Source: Prunella strophiata
Taxonomy: Eukaryota; Chordata; Aves; Passeriformes; Prunellidae
DNA length: 64,000 bases
Assembly: GCA_036583965.1 (NCBI GenBank)
Contig: JAZBQD010000015.1
Coordinates: 27,254,310-27,318,309 of the forward strand
Direction of reading: 5' to 3'
The notes under the pieces are model-generated. The model saw only the letters and a program-made list of their open reading frames with translations. It was not told the origin of the DNA and ran no database searches. The translations under genes were made by a program, and so were the position numbers. Each line of letters starts with the position of its first letter. Position 1 is the stretch's first letter. Below are positions 34,869 to 49,000 of the stretch, piece after piece.

Positions 34869-34975
34869 GTTTTTTTGTTGGTTTTTTTTTTTTGGTTGGT
34901 TTTTTTTTTTGTTTGTTGTGGTTTTTTTGTTTGGTTGGTTTTTTTTTGTTTTTGTTTTTTGGTTGGTTTTTTTTC
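34869..34975 (+). repeat. T/G-rich low-complexity tract
   Basis: About 107 bp of T and G only, apart from the flanks, in GGTTGG and T-run units. The open frame across it is low complexity. Confidence 0.9.
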
Positions 34976-36957
34976 ATTCAGAATAAGTGAACAAATACAG
35001 GGGTTTAATAACTTTAGTCAATATTATCTATTACATATCAGTAATTCAAATACCACTGAATAAGTGAGACAATGAGGTTTAAAATGAGGTTTTAGGTTTT
35101 TTGGCCTTAAAAGCAAAATACCACTAGATTTTAAAATTTAATATTTTATTTTTTGTTGTCCAAAAGACTTGGAAAACAAATCTGTCTTTTTTTGCTAGAT
35201 TCTACCTGCAGGTGAAAGAGTTAAATTTGTATGAAACAGGCAGCCAATGTCTGCAAGAATTGCAAATCTAGCTCTGCATAAACAACAGATTTAGATAAGC
35301 AAGATCAAATTTCAATAGACCTTGTATTTCGGGGGTGTCACCCATCACAAATCAGTCATACAAGATTTTCTGATGACAAAGTATTAAATACTTGGTTTAA
35401 AATTCACGTCATTAGATGTATATGCTGCAATCAGACATTTCCTGTTCATGAAAATACATATAATTAAAGAGAGAAAAAATGTATGTCAGCTGCCAGATGT
35501 GCTATTTGCTTACACAGTGCATACCATAGACAGGGTGACAGTTTGTCTTTTTACAAACTCTCATTTTTAAGAGTTTTGAAAGCAGTTGTCTCCATAATGA
35601 TCATCATCTCAGAGCTGCAGGAATGCACATTCTCTATCCCCTAGTGGCTTAACTTATTATACTTTAAGTGCTATGCAAAATCATCTTTGCCACTACTTTG
35701 CAAGGCAGTCGCATAAAAGATTGTGGCCATGAAGAATTGCAGATGGCACAGTCCCTTCACCAAGGAGAAAGGCACTGCAGACAAACAGCCACAAGGGAAG
35801 GGTGCAGCAGCACCAGGCACAGAGTGTTTGCCTGTGTTGTCAGAAGAAAAGCAAACTCATTTTATTAGAAAGGGAGATCAGGTTGTGAGATACAACTGGG
35901 ACCTTTTAAAATGAGATCACACACTGGTCTGAAATGCAAAGACTTCATGCCCTCCTGATTTTGTTTTGACAGTGAATGTACCTCATAAGCCTTCAGTTTG
36001 GGAATCCAGGCTGCTTCATCCTCCTAAATTTCAACCCTTTTCCCAACTTGGTGGCATTTTCACCACATATTTCTTACCTTACTAATTCTGTGTTGGCAGT
36101 TTTCATATCAATTTTAGGTTAAATTCATCATTTCTTGAATGTTACAGTTGTCTCTAACTATGTATTTTCTCTTAATCCTTAGGAAAGGCTTTATAGTGAA
36201 ATAATGAAGAGATTACCCTCAGTTATTAATTTGCAGCCTAAAAGAAGTTCATATTGGCTTCCAGCTCCTTGCAGTCTTTGTTCATTAGGCTGAGTGTGAA
36301 AACATCACTTTCAGCAGTTAACACAGTCATACTATTAATTCACCTTCAGTCACACGTTGCCACCCCCTCCCTACGTGGTAGCCCAGAGGTGACATACACA
36401 GCTAAAAAGGAAACACTTCACAATGTTTAGTGACATTTGAACCTCCTCAAAACTTGAAACAATTCCCATAAAAGGATATTTGAAGTTTTAATAGTCACTT
36501 AGTTAAATATGCACATCAGTGTCCCAACTAAGCAGAAGCAGAAGCAAAATTAAGATTATTTTCATAAAAAAAACCAGGGCTCTAGTCCATAAATCCAAAA
36601 TCTGAGAAACAGGATGCATTCCAGGCTGATACAGATCAAATATAACAAAACAAAATCTCATATTCTAGACAATAAGATCCCAACAAGATTTGCCTTTTCT
36701 GAAAAAAATTCTGTAGAACTGATTTCTTCGTAAAATTATGTGTGTTCCAAAATGTGGGCTTAAAATGGAAAAGTACATTTATGTACAATATCTAAAAACA
36801 GTTTGAACAAAGTGCACTTTCTTCACATGAGAATTTGTTAAAGACATTTAGCTTTAGTGATGGAGAAATAACCTGGTGATGATCTGTGTTAATTTGAGAA
36901 CATCATCTGAGAGCCATTTGAAAACACTGGAACTGCTAAAGAAATGTACTTTTCCTC
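34976..36957. other. Unique non-coding sequence
   Basis: No feature could be supported. Two overlapping 63-66 codon frames near 35.7-35.9 kb have no recognisable relatives. Confidence 0.5.
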
Positions 36958-37013
36958 CATTAGCTATAATAATAATAGTTATTATAATTAGCTATAATAA
37001 TATTATTATGACT
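36958..37013. repeat. AT-rich repeated and self-complementary block
   Basis: TTAGCTATAATAAT occurs twice, and the segment contains AATAATATTATT, a perfect 12-bp palindrome. It could extrude as a hairpin. Confidence 0.7.
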
Positions 37014-37493
37014 AAAGTAGGCTGTGGACTTGCAGCTGTCTTGGGGTAAAGCCATTGCCATTAAGTGATTAGATTGGTTTACCTGCAGTGCTTATCTCCA
37101 ATGCTGGACTTCAGTGGTACAATGAAGCAATGTCCTCAATTGTTAAATTAACATGATTTTGCACTCAGTTGATAAATTAAATTATATAAATTGATTTGTG
37201 TCCTAATTGAAGAAAAAACTGAAACTCTACAAACAGGTGAGATTTCCAGAACCCTGCCTTTAAGCACAGATCTATGGATTTAAAAGACTGATAAAAAAGA
37301 GTGGGATCAGGACACCTAATGATTTTCTGAGAGAGAAGAACAAAAACGTGTTTGACTGCTGTTTTTTCTTTCCCCAAAATAAAAGTTCTTTCACCTACAT
37401 TTCAAAAAATAACATACTGAACCAAATCAAACCTTTTAGTTTTGAATATCTGTATATATAAACAATGAAGATATTGCTTGGAGAAAATGTATA
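37014..37493. other. Unique AT-rich sequence
   Basis: No feature could be supported. Confidence 0.5.
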
Positions 37494-38330
37494 ATGTGGG
37501 ATCCATTAGGGAGAGACTGCTGCAGCTCCATGTTCCCATGTCCAAGCAAGGTGGAAGTTCATGCACACTCTGCACACATACACATGACATATATACACAT
37601 AAGCATGGCTGGTAACACAGACCACCAGCAGACACTCAGATCATTCACACAATCACAGCACCAGTGCCCCATCCTGCTGAGAAGGACAGAATCCTTTAGT
37701 GAAAACACATTTACCTGTGTACAAAGAGGATCAGCAGCTGGACTCAGACCCTCAGTCTGCCATGTGGATGTCCCAGACCTGCTGCTGGCACCTCACATGT
37801 ACAAACGTGTGCACATGCACACACAAAGACACAGAGTTGCTCCAAAACCCCCAGGCCCCACAGTCAATGTCCCTGTACTCTCACCCTTAGCAATATACAG
37901 GCACCCTCAAACCATTAAGGGCTCACTCATTCCTCTGGTTCCTCAGGCCATTCAACCTCCTCATTGGCTACAATTTTGCTCCAAATCTCCAAAATCCCTC
38001 CCTTTCCCACCTTTGGTTCCTCCCCTAAATGCCTTGTAATAAATCCGGTGTAATCTCAAAATGTTTCTCCCCTGCATCCTATTATGTGTTCCACCTTCAG
38101 GCTCCAAATCCTGCTGACTGTTAAAGGTGACATGAAGAGCTGGCCCTAGTGACTCTTAGTGATGTGTTTCCCACCTGGACACTAGGGCTTGAGCGTCCCC
38201 TGGGTCAGCCCTGGGAGGGGCCCAGATAATGTGTTTCCTCTCCAGATTCTTAATTTGAATTCTTACCTGCCATTGTGCACTCTGAGGGGCCTGGAAGTAT
38301 CCTAGCACACAATTATTTGGGTTACCCCCA
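37494..38330 (+). other. GC-richer block with 181-codon frame; possible old LTR
   Basis: A 181-codon frame (37494-38039) is the longest one in the window that is not made of simple repeats. It is rich in His, Pro and Ser, has no recognisable domain, and the DNA underneath is CA/CAC-rich, so I doubt it is a gene. Near its end the DNA has CTCATTGGCTAC (a CCAAT-type box on the other strand) and, about 75 bp on, GCCTTGTAATAAATC with a polyadenylation signal. That arrangement would suit an LTR or a promoter/3' end on the plus strand. I could not find TG...CA ends or target duplications. Confidence 0.3.
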
Positions 38331-38455
38331 GCCAAGCTATCTTCATTTTACTCCAGTCACCCTGCCTCTTTTCTGAGATGTAAGACAAATTACTTTCTTT
38401 CCTGTCTTTGGGCATTTGAACCTAATTTCTGAATTTTACAAACTTCCCATCCTCT

Positions 38456-38573
<118 letters not shown>

Positions 38574-40028
38574 TGGGGAGACTGCTTGGAGTTTTTCCTC
38601 CTCAGATACTTTGGTGTCAGCAAACACTGAAGCAGTCATCAGTTGTTTTTATTTATTTCCATTACTTTTTTATCCCTTACATTACTCTTACATCACACGT
38701 ATTTTTCTAACCAAACTGCTTTCACAAATTTAACATGAATTCATGACGATTTGTGGCTGTTCCAAAATTTCTTCTTTCATGAAATTAATTATTCATTGAA
38801 AAAACAAAGAAATAAGTACTGCCAAGTTTTATTTAGCAGTGTAAACCTGCCTAATTGGTTTTATTTTCTTGCAAACTTACAAGATTTATAAAAAAATATT
38901 CTGCAATCTAAAGTTCCTTGTATATCTAGTTAGATTTCACAGGAGTTAGACTTTTGGGATTAGTAAAGATAAGATTATTTTTTGCTTGTGAATTGATGTT
39001 ATGAGGTGAAAATATAACTAGCCTATCATAACATAATGCAGGGTCTGTCAGTTCCATTCCTTCTCTTACTGGTTAGGAAAAATGTCCTTTCATGGTACAA
39101 AATTTCTTTTAATAACTCTGAAGTGGAAGGTTATGCTCATAGTACCTCCCAATTCTAGAAAAGCATTTAATCATAAGCAGGACCCCATTTATTTTCAGAA
39201 ATGTTTACATTAATCTAGCTTCATCATAACATTTAGTGTACCACTAAATCATGCACATATTTAACATTAGACATGCTCAAATGATAAACTGAATAGAAAT
39301 GAGCAGCTGGGACAAAGCCTTAACTTTGTAGTTTTTAATTGTCTTATACAGACAGTGCAGATTTGGGAAGTGGGGTACGTAGCATTAAGTATTTGTGACT
39401 TAATTAGCCTTCCACATGGAGTTTATTTTAATGTGAATTATTCTGTTTAAGGCATTGCTTGGCAAATTTCTGCAGGAAGACTTTTGATACCAATAAGGCA
39501 CCAATGGCATGCAAATATTTTTAAAAGGAGGAAACATCAGGATATGATTCAGTCATGTGACAAATTTTAAAAATTCAAATATTTAAATTTCTTGGTATGG
39601 GGATTAATGGATGAAAGAATTTACAGCCAGTACTTTAAAACCCAGTCACTCTACGCAGAATATGGTAAGACAAAATATTCATCTATATGAAACACAAAAA
39701 AGTATTTCTAAATATATTCTTTTTTCTGGTCTCTCCATGTGCATAAAACCAGATATAACATAATGCATTAAGTTATAATTGCTTTTAGCTGTTACATTTT
39801 AGTGGTTACTTATCTTTATTTCAGTTTAATGAGTAAGTTTAAAAAAAGTTCAAGACAAATCAATATTTGATCTTATACTGAAGAAAATTCTTTGTAATAT
39901 CTGGAAGAAATTTCATAAGAAATATGAAGGAGGGAGGCTTTATAAAGATTATGTTTTAATTTTATGGCAAGTACATATTTATTCTGTTAAAGTCTTACAG
40001 TAAATTGTAATTTTCAGAAATGTCTGCT
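38574..40028. other. Unique AT-rich non-coding sequence
   Basis: No feature could be supported. Confidence 0.5.
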
Positions 40029-40560
40029 CCATGATCTTGCCAGACACAGAGATCTGACCAGTCAGCAGTTCCTCAGGTCTTCCTAATTTCCCTTTTTAAA
40101 ATGTTCTTGTATGCCCTCCTCACTGCCTTAAGGGTCTTGAACTCCATCATTTCAAGGTCACTACAGCTAAAGCTGCCTTGAGCTTCACATTCCCACCAGC
40201 ACCTCCTTGTAGATGAGAACAAGAACCAACATAACATCTCTCCCTGATAGCTCCTCTCTCATTTGGAGAATGAAGTTATCACAATACATCCCAGGAATTC
40301 CTGCTGTGTTTCTCTCCAAGAGATGATGAGGACCAGGGCTTGTGGACATGAGGCCACTCCTATCTGTCTTTAGAGGTTCTCATCTGGTTGGGTGGCCTGT
40401 AGCAAACCCTCACATACCATCACCTATCCCTGCCCTTCCACTAAAGCTGACCCATAAGGTTTTGGTTGGCTCTTTACCCATTCCCACCTGAACATCCATG
40501 TATTTATGATCACCTTCATGTCTAGTGAGGGACTCCTGCAGCTCCTGAGGAATCATCCTG
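40029..40560 (-). mobile_element. CR1 LINE, antisense, internally deleted ORF2
   Basis: CTCCATGATCTTGCCAGACA through TTTCCCTTTTTAAAATG is the complement of the start of the CR1 reverse-transcriptase block, the same place where the element at 29168 begins. Directly after, ATCATTTCAAGGTCACTACA, AGCACCTCCTTGTAGATGAG and GAGGACCAGGGCTTGTG correspond to the complement of the endonuclease end of ORF2. In an intact CR1 the two are separated by a long linker, so the middle is missing here. No 3' tail remains. Confidence 0.88.
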
Positions 40561-43500
40561 TAAAAAACAAAGTTGATAACTCAAGACATCAGTGCCCACT
40601 TGATAGTTCAAACTGGAACTAAAGACTAATATTTCAAGTTTGTTGTGAAGCTGTGTTCAAAGAGTGGACTGAAAAGGTATTCTAAATTATTTTTAATGGT
40701 TTAATGTGTTATTTCAATGTTAAAAGAATGTAAAAGGAAAATCTTCTTTGAAATTAGAACATTCTTAGCTGAATTCAAGAACAGATAGAATGAAAGATAA
40801 AAGTAGAAAAATTTCTGATATTTCTGGGTTGCCTTCTGTTTTCATCCATGGGTTTTCACCCAAGTTTATTCCTAGGGAATACTGTGTGCTCTTGGCTGCT
40901 GTGGTTATGGAGAAATATGGGGTAGAGTTATTCAAGAGCACAGGGAGTTATGAAAGGTATGAATCATGGGATCTACCAGTGTGAACTGAGTAACATTTGC
41001 AAAATAATTTTCTGGGGTCAACTAGGTACTGAAGGTGGTATGGGATTTTTTTAGGGGGATTGGATACTTTGGGGTTTTGTCTGTTTGTGTTTTGTTCCTT
41101 TATTCTATCCTATCCCACTCCCTAACTTGCCTTACTCTGTTAAAATAATTGGTTGCAATAGAGAAAACGAACAGATTAAAACAGCTTGGACGAGTCCTGC
41201 AGTAGGCATACAGTAGGATGCACTGTCTGTTGTATTCCATGGAAGAAAAAGACACAGAGTAACCTTGACATCTCTGCATAAATGCAAAACAATCTGCTCT
41301 GCATCTGTTATTTCACTAGAATATATTTGTCTTTTTTGATTTTGTAGTTTGGTTATGTTTTTCAACACTCCCATTTTAGTACTTTTTGGCAAATTAAACA
41401 GACCTAAATAAACATAGGATTGCATGCTTTTTTTTTTTAATATTAGTTTCATTTCTCTTGTTACAAAGTTATGCATTACCTGGAGAACTCCTTTGTCACC
41501 TACTCTTGTTTGCAGTCTTTTACACACAAGCTGGCACTTTTTTCATAACACTTTCAGAGCAGGGTTAAGGGATGCCCCTCTCACTCTTATGAATATCCTA
41601 CTGCACTGTGGAAAACACACTGTGCTCTCTCCTGCAAAGTTGAATGCTACAGAACAACAGGTCTTGATATTTTTCTGTCATTCAGTTCAAGTAAATAGTT
41701 TAAAGTATGTCAGCAGAGGTTTATAGATTAGATGACCCAAAAGGAATTAAATTGATTCAATAGAACTGGTAGCTTAAAAATATATAAAATACATTTCTGC
41801 TGTAACAAGTTAGTCCAAAATGTTGTGGTGTAGTCAAGGAGTTCTCTGTTTTTAAACTGGCGTGCTCATCCATTCTGACAGTATTATATGCAAACTCCTG
41901 TGATATTATTAAATTAACTTTTATAATCCTACTTATAAAGAGATTTACTGCCAAAAAGAGAGATCAAAAGGTTAATTTATTGGAAGAACTCTCACTAGCT
42001 ATTAGTAAAATTTAGAGGTTAGTACAATTCTAGACGTTAATCAGATTTCTATATGAAACAACACATTAGAGTATGCCAATCTAGCCTCTGCTTCCTCATG
42101 CTTCCAACCCCTTCCTTTTGAGGTTGAATTATCATGCTGTAGCAAAAAAATGCTTGGCTAGTCTCAATGGACACAACACATACTATTGCTTTGACACTGC
42201 TAAGAAATCTCTGACTAATTTTTCTAGGATCTAAGTTCAACCCACACCCCCTCACCACCCTCATCCCCCCCCCCACTGGATTGCTTATATAAATGAATTC
42301 AAAGGAATTTTAAAAATAAAGAAACCAAAAGTACTCACCAGGATGCTTGGCTTGAATGGTAATGTTACTTTAGATAACATATCTATATAATTTAGGAGTC
42401 TAATCCTGATGAAAATTAACAGCCTAAAGCCCCTAAATCTCTTGTATGCTTTCAAAAATATTGCCTATTACCACTCAGACAGGAATTCTCTGAGATGATC
42501 TGTTTGCCTTGGTTGCAATTCTCTACATCACAAAGCAATTGTATTCAAGTTGGCTTTCATAGGTAAGGACTGTAATTTAGAATTGCAGCAAAAGTGATTA
42601 TATACTGTAACTGCCCTCAGGATGTTAATGATATGCAGTCTTCACTCATGTCAAGACAGAATATAACTTGTCTTAGGTACAAATCTTGATGCTGTGTCCT
42701 TAAAGCTTTTGATTTTAAAGTGAATAAGTAAGATAAACAGAACTGATACCTGTATTTCTGTAGTTTACTTCTACCAACAGGTCATTCTAGGAATTGCCAT
42801 ACAAAAAACATAATTTATATAATATTGAAATACTCAATGGATCTATAACATGGCAATAATGAGTGTATTTTTAATATGAGAAAAATCCAGCATTTGTTTC
42901 AATTTCTTTAGGACAGCATGAAAATGCCTCACATTAACACACAAAAAATGGGTTTGTATGGGTTGGGTTTTTCTGTATTATGGATCTCCTGCATTGCTCA
43001 GGACAGAAATCATGATGATGCAATAATGACTTGTGCAACCAAAATCACTTTTCCCATGAAATGCTGGGCAGCAATGGAAAGATGCAGCAAAAAGGTGAAC
43101 TCAGCCAAGCAAATGCTTCAGATCACATCAATAATTCAGAAATTTCTGGTATTATGTAGGAACATAAATACACAGGGTTATGGAAGAACATAAAAGTAGG
43201 GGGTTTTTCCTTATCTGCAGGATGTGTCATTGTGCTCTCTTGCTAGAAAAAAACAAGAACATAAATATCAAAATATTCTACAGTGGACATTTTGAATGCT
43301 GTTTGGTTTTACTAATTTTTAAGCATTCTTTAATTGAAGAACTTTGATTCACAACTCTACCCTACCTGCTTCAATTAAATCAGGAACATAAGTTATCAGA
43401 ACAATGTTTGCTCTCTATTCAGCAGTTCTTAGAAGTTTCCTATGAAACTGGGACTTCATTGGGCTTTGCACAGAAATAGCCTGTAATTCCATACAAGGCA

Positions 43501-45989
43501 AAAAGACAAGGCCTAAAGGACAAACAAATAAAAAAATATAGGTTTTACCCTTTTCATAGAGAAGCATCTGAAACTTAACTTATAGTATTTTCAAATGCTT
43601 TAAATGACATACTGCCAGAAGATGTATTTATGAGTATCCGTGAAGTTACATCTGGAAGGTTCTGTCTTTATTCAGAGCTGTGTCAATGTTATGACCATGC
43701 CTACGTGCACTGTGTTTCTGCATGTATCCCTCAGCAGAATATATGTGCTTGGACACTCAGGCACTCTTTAAAACTGGCTCTGTTTGTTTAGTCAACTCAG
43801 GTTATGGGTAGAGGAACCTGGGTCAATTTGTACCCATCTCTGAGAAAGGCTCTGAGGAAGTAAAACCTAAAGCACTATATCATCATGAAATTATAACTTT
43901 CTATCTCTGTATATCCATCCTTAAGTTCAGAGTAGCTTCTGGTTAAAATAACCTATATTCAGTCAAACATACTTTAAAAAAGGAATATTCTCATTGAGCT
44001 TCTCAGTGTTTCTGACTTCCAAGTATTTTTTTGCCTTGGTTCTTTCTCTGCAAAGTCAGAGTTAAACAGCAGCAAAGCAGACTCACATTTATAGATGAAG
44101 CCTCACAGATTTATGATGTGAAATCATTTGAACTCACCCAACAATACAAGCTTCAAAGATGAGGTAATCATAAATATTATCAATTTTGACAGGCATACAT
44201 CAATCTATGTCCAAGTGTGAAAAAAAATTACAAAAACTCCAAAATAACCAGACAAAGTTAAAGGGTAAACTTACCTTTTACCAGTCTCTGTGCAATGCTA
44301 AGTATGAAAATAGGTAAGTTTCTTACAAAAATGAGAAACACAATTTCTGATGAGATGACTCCTGGGAAGATACCTCATACATTGCACACACCATCACCTC
44401 CTTTTCATCAGTGACTGATTGCCAGCAAAATATAATCCTTCTGTATAGCAATAATCAGTAGTAAAAAATGTGAAAAATGGGAGCAGGAAAATAGGTCACC
44501 AGCAAACATAATTTTCCAGTGTTTCTCATGCATGCAAAATTCTGAACATATATAAGCTCATACAAAAGCTTTGACATAATGTTGATTTTAAAAAACACCC
44601 AATTCATTATATTCTGAAAAGGAATTCTACTTTTTCACTTGCAAAAACAACATTTATGCAAAAATATTAAAGTATGTCTCTTTATGCCTGTATTTATGAA
44701 GGGTCTATTTAGTCATTAGATTAGCAATAATATAACAGGAAAGGGAAAGAACTAGATTTAACTTTAAAAAAACACCACTGTCCCAAAATAACAATAAAAT
44801 AACAAGCTGCAATGAGGGAAACACAGATCATATTTAAAAATTAAAATGAAAACAAAAAAACACTGAACAGGAAAAAAACCAGCAAGCCCAAACCCAAATT
44901 TTTCCTCCGAAATATCTATGGCACTGCAGTACTTGTAGAAATACTTTGCTGTGTTGAAAAGTAATTCTCAGTGTAATCACAGTTGCAATAGTTCACAAAA
45001 AAAAAAAAAAGAAAAAAAAAAAAAAGAAAGAGGAAAGAAAGGGAGCTCAAGCAAAATTTTGACCATTGCTGATATGTATCTTATTATTTTTCTAAAATAA
45101 GATCAATTATTAAGATATTAGGATATCTCTTCTACTAATTGCTTAAAGACCTCAACTTTACATTAAGCATAAACATCTACTAACCAGGCTGCCTGAGAAT
45201 GACAAAACTCCAAAGATCAGGAAAGCTTGTTTGCTATAATATGATCCCATTATGAGTATCTAGGTGCTGCAATGGATTAAATTACTAAGACTGAAAATTA
45301 TGACGTTTTCTTAAGGAACTTGTTTAAAACAATTAAAATTCAGCAATGATATGCAGAGAAACTTCTATCTCAGGCATATTGGCATGACAAAACTGCTGTT
45401 TACACATGATTTTATGTCGATTTCTAATGTGGAATGTATAGAAACAACAATAAAGATCAAACAGTTCCAAAATGAAGGTGGGGGGCTTCTGTCATGTCCA
45501 GGTGTTATCTCAGAAAAGAAAATTTAGTAGGAACAGCTTTACAACTATAGTGTAAAATGTTTTCTAGATTTGAAGTGCTGGTTGGGTCACCAAATTTTTC
45601 CATGATGATTGTTAATTTCTGAAGGTTAGAGTCTTTTTCAGCTTCTTTTCTTGTACGGGTTGATATGTGCCAAGAAAAAAGTGTTGGACTGTCCTCAGTA
45701 TCTTTCCTGTGGGAATTGCTACTCCAGTGTCTGCTGCAATATTTATTTTAGCAGTGACTGAGAGAAGCTTCTACATGCTTTGGGTGAGTTAAAATTTGGT
45801 CATGTTTACAAGCAAGTAGATGGACTCTAGAAAGCAGTGTAATTGTGCAATTTCCATGGCAATTCACCTGCAGACCTGAGAGTCAGCAAAGGTGGCTGCT
45901 GGTCTTGGGTTTTAGCAGATTCATGGTACCTGCTCTTCATCTTTGAATTTCCCAGGTCTTGATACCTGAGGTTCTCCTCCTCACATACG
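40561..45989. other. Unique sequence with minor low-complexity runs
   Basis: There is a 10-base C run at 42265-42274 and an A/G-rich stretch at 44997-45043. The 131-codon minus frame (41132-41527) shows no family resemblance. Nothing else could be supported. Confidence 0.5.
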
Positions 45990-46032
45990 TGTGGTTAAAG
46001 TGTCTCTGCATTGTGGTTGAAGTGTCTCTGCA
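45990..46032. repeat. Tandem duplication, 21 bp x 2
   Basis: TGTGGTTAAAGTGTCTCTGCA and TGTGGTTGAAGTGTCTCTGCA are separated by one T and differ at one base. Confidence 0.93.
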
Positions 46033-49000
46033 CCCATGAATTCTTTGATGCATCTTTACAATGACACTTTTGGGACCCAAATTACATATACAGAAAAATA
46101 TGGAACCATTTCATATAGACTCATAAAGTTTATATGAGTGATCCTTTTATCAAGACTAAATACCAAGTACGTGGTGAGATCAGTAAAATAAAGTTTTTAT
46201 TGCATAGCTTGTGTCTGCTTTCTACATTTTATTTTCCCAAACTATCACTCTATGTTTTGTAGTTGTTTTTCTTTTTTTCAAGCAACATACATAAAACTGG
46301 ATCCACAATAGGTACTAAGGACTCTTGATACCCTTACAAGCTGAAAAAATAGTAAATTAATTATTAAGATAAATATGAATAAAAACACTACTTAGGGTTT
46401 CATTTAATTGAATGACACATTCCTCTATTGCAAGTCCAAATCAAGGTTCATGATTGCAATTTTTGTAATAAGTATAATTTTTTTCGATAATAAGGTGCAT
46501 GAAATTATGAAAAATAGGAGGAAATAAGCTGTGTGGAAATGTGAGTGTATGAGATTTTCTTTCTTTCAAATGCATTTTTACAAGTACTGTGGAAACCATT
46601 TGAGATGTCTTTTTCATTTTATTAGCACTAATTGTACACTTGCATACCCTAGGTAAGATTTGGAAACTCTGATCTTTTCAGTTCATGCGTTTTGATGATC
46701 CCTGCACAGAAATCAATGATGACTAAATGCTATATTCAGCTGGGACTGTTCTGATGTATTTTTTAAAGACTTTGGAATACTCAGTTCAGTAAATGGATTT
46801 CATCTAGTATAGAACTACAAAAAGACTACTAAAAGACTAAAAAAGCTAGAAAAGAGTGTTACAAATCATTACTGCTGCAATTTTTTATTTGAGCAGCGAT
46901 TATTCAGGTTATGTATTTGTCCAATTGTATGGTTGTCATTCAATGTTCTAAGATATTAATGTATAATATATATTCTCAGTGTTACATCAATCTAAGCAAT
47001 AGATGTTGCTTTTTTTAAAATAAAAAATAAAGATTAATGATAGAATGACTTGATAAATTCTAAGAAATATTTGATATTAATAATGAAATTACAAATTGTA
47101 TAAGAAAATATAATAACGTTCAAATTTTGTGTTATTTCACCCAAATCTCTTTAAATATTAGTTATTCTATTTAAAGGCAAGAAGTAGAGCTTGCTAGAAA
47201 ATGCTGCCTTTGTTTACTAACAATTTTCAAGTTCCAGATTTGTTTTATTCTGCATTGGCATGAAAACAAAGCCTTTTAAATGCCACTTCAAACTGGAAGT
47301 GTGTCAAAATTTTTGCTTCATGTTGAAAAGGTCAACCTTTTGATGCAAGCCTTTCTCTCCTGAGTGTTTGTTCTCAATCAAAACCTTTACACGGAAAATA
47401 TTGTAAATGTCTCTGGACTGTTTCTGAAAAGTGTTTTGACTTCAGCAAATGATCCTGCTCGAATGTGATTGTTCATGAATAGCCAACACAGTGAACCTTG
47501 GTGTCCTGGAGATTTGTGGTACCTTTCCTCTAAACTCCCTGTAATGCACCCCACCATACTGCATACTCTTACACAGAGACAGAACTGGTAAATATAATTT
47601 TTTTTCTCCTGAATGTACCTGTCCAGGTGACTGGCTAACTTGCTGCTACCAGAAGAAATGGATAATCACATGGTTCTCACAATTTTTATTTCCAAGAACA
47701 AGGAACTGAATCTCTCCTTTCAACAAACTTTTAGAGGGTGGAGCAATGGGACAAGAAGGATTTATCTTTGAGTTTGGCAGGGGGTTCAACAATTGGTTAA
47801 GACTGCTGAGAACTTATTATGGGTGACTTTTAGATGGCATGATCACACAAAAAGGCAAATTATGAATAAAAATTTGTGAAGTATATTCTTATTTCATCAT
47901 TGCTAAATCAATTACTATATCTTAGCATCATGTACTAAAAAAAAGAATTTCTCTTTTTTTTATTCAATTTCTGCTCAAGTATTATAATAATATTGGAAAA
48001 TTACTTGAGAAAATAATGACTTCTGGATTTTGCTTGGCAGTAGGCAGGTGTAATAAACATCAATCACAGTAAAATTTTGAGAATGGTATTTGTATTTCTG
48101 TACCACTCAAAGCCTTGATAACTCTGTATTTTAAGGACAAGATTTGTCTCCCTGAAGAAAGCAGATAAGTGCCATAAGCACAGACAGGTATATATAGATC
48201 TATATAGCAGATCTTATGTGACAGAGACTTTCTGGTGAGTGGTTGATTGTCTCTTTAAACACCAGGCATTAGATGGTATCAGAATTACGAACTTATTGCC
48301 TCTGTCAAATCTATGCCACAGTGTTTGACATATATTGCACATATATATTGCCTGAATTATGTAAAAATACAAAAGTCTTTCTGACTTTATTAAAATTATA
48401 ACTGTGGCAAATCAACATTTCTGTAATGCAGTTTTTATTGCTTTACCCAGCCATAAAAGCCATACTTGATGTAGAAAAATTTCTATCCTCAGCAAAATTA
48501 ATTTTCAGAACTAAAAAAAAACCAAAACCAAACAAAAACTCACCACCACCATCAGCAAAAAAAGCCAGAATCATGGTCAGGACAGCCAGTGGGAAAAGTC
48601 TTATTCACAAGAAATACTCAAATAAGCTAAGCAGCCAAAAGAACACTGTGTTGGATTTTGTGCCACCAGTAAAATGTTTATCAGGCAAGAGTCACAAGTC
48701 CTTCTGTCCAGAACCTGGAAGGAGAGTAAGACACTCAGAGGGGATTTGGAACAAGAAAGTTTTTAGTCTTATTTCAAAGAGCATATAATTATTTTTCTGA
48801 AATAAAATAATAAACTAGCTCTGAAAGAAGATTAAGGGAATTTTGTGGTGAATGTTTATTTACTACAGAAATCTAAAATATGAATACACAGTAGTGCCCT
48901 ATAAACCATGCTTTTGTCTATCCTGATAGAAGAATCTATTCCCCCATAGTTCTGGACTCACTCATGAAATGATTTCAAAACAGGTTTGTAGAATATAAAG

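Noticed and set aside
41132..41527. 131-codon minus frame
   Set aside because: It overlaps a plus-strand frame and has no domain, so it is likely chance.
48426..48788. 120-codon Lys/Ser-rich plus frame
   Set aside because: It includes an A/C-rich tract near 48515 and resembles no protein. Chance is more likely than a gene.
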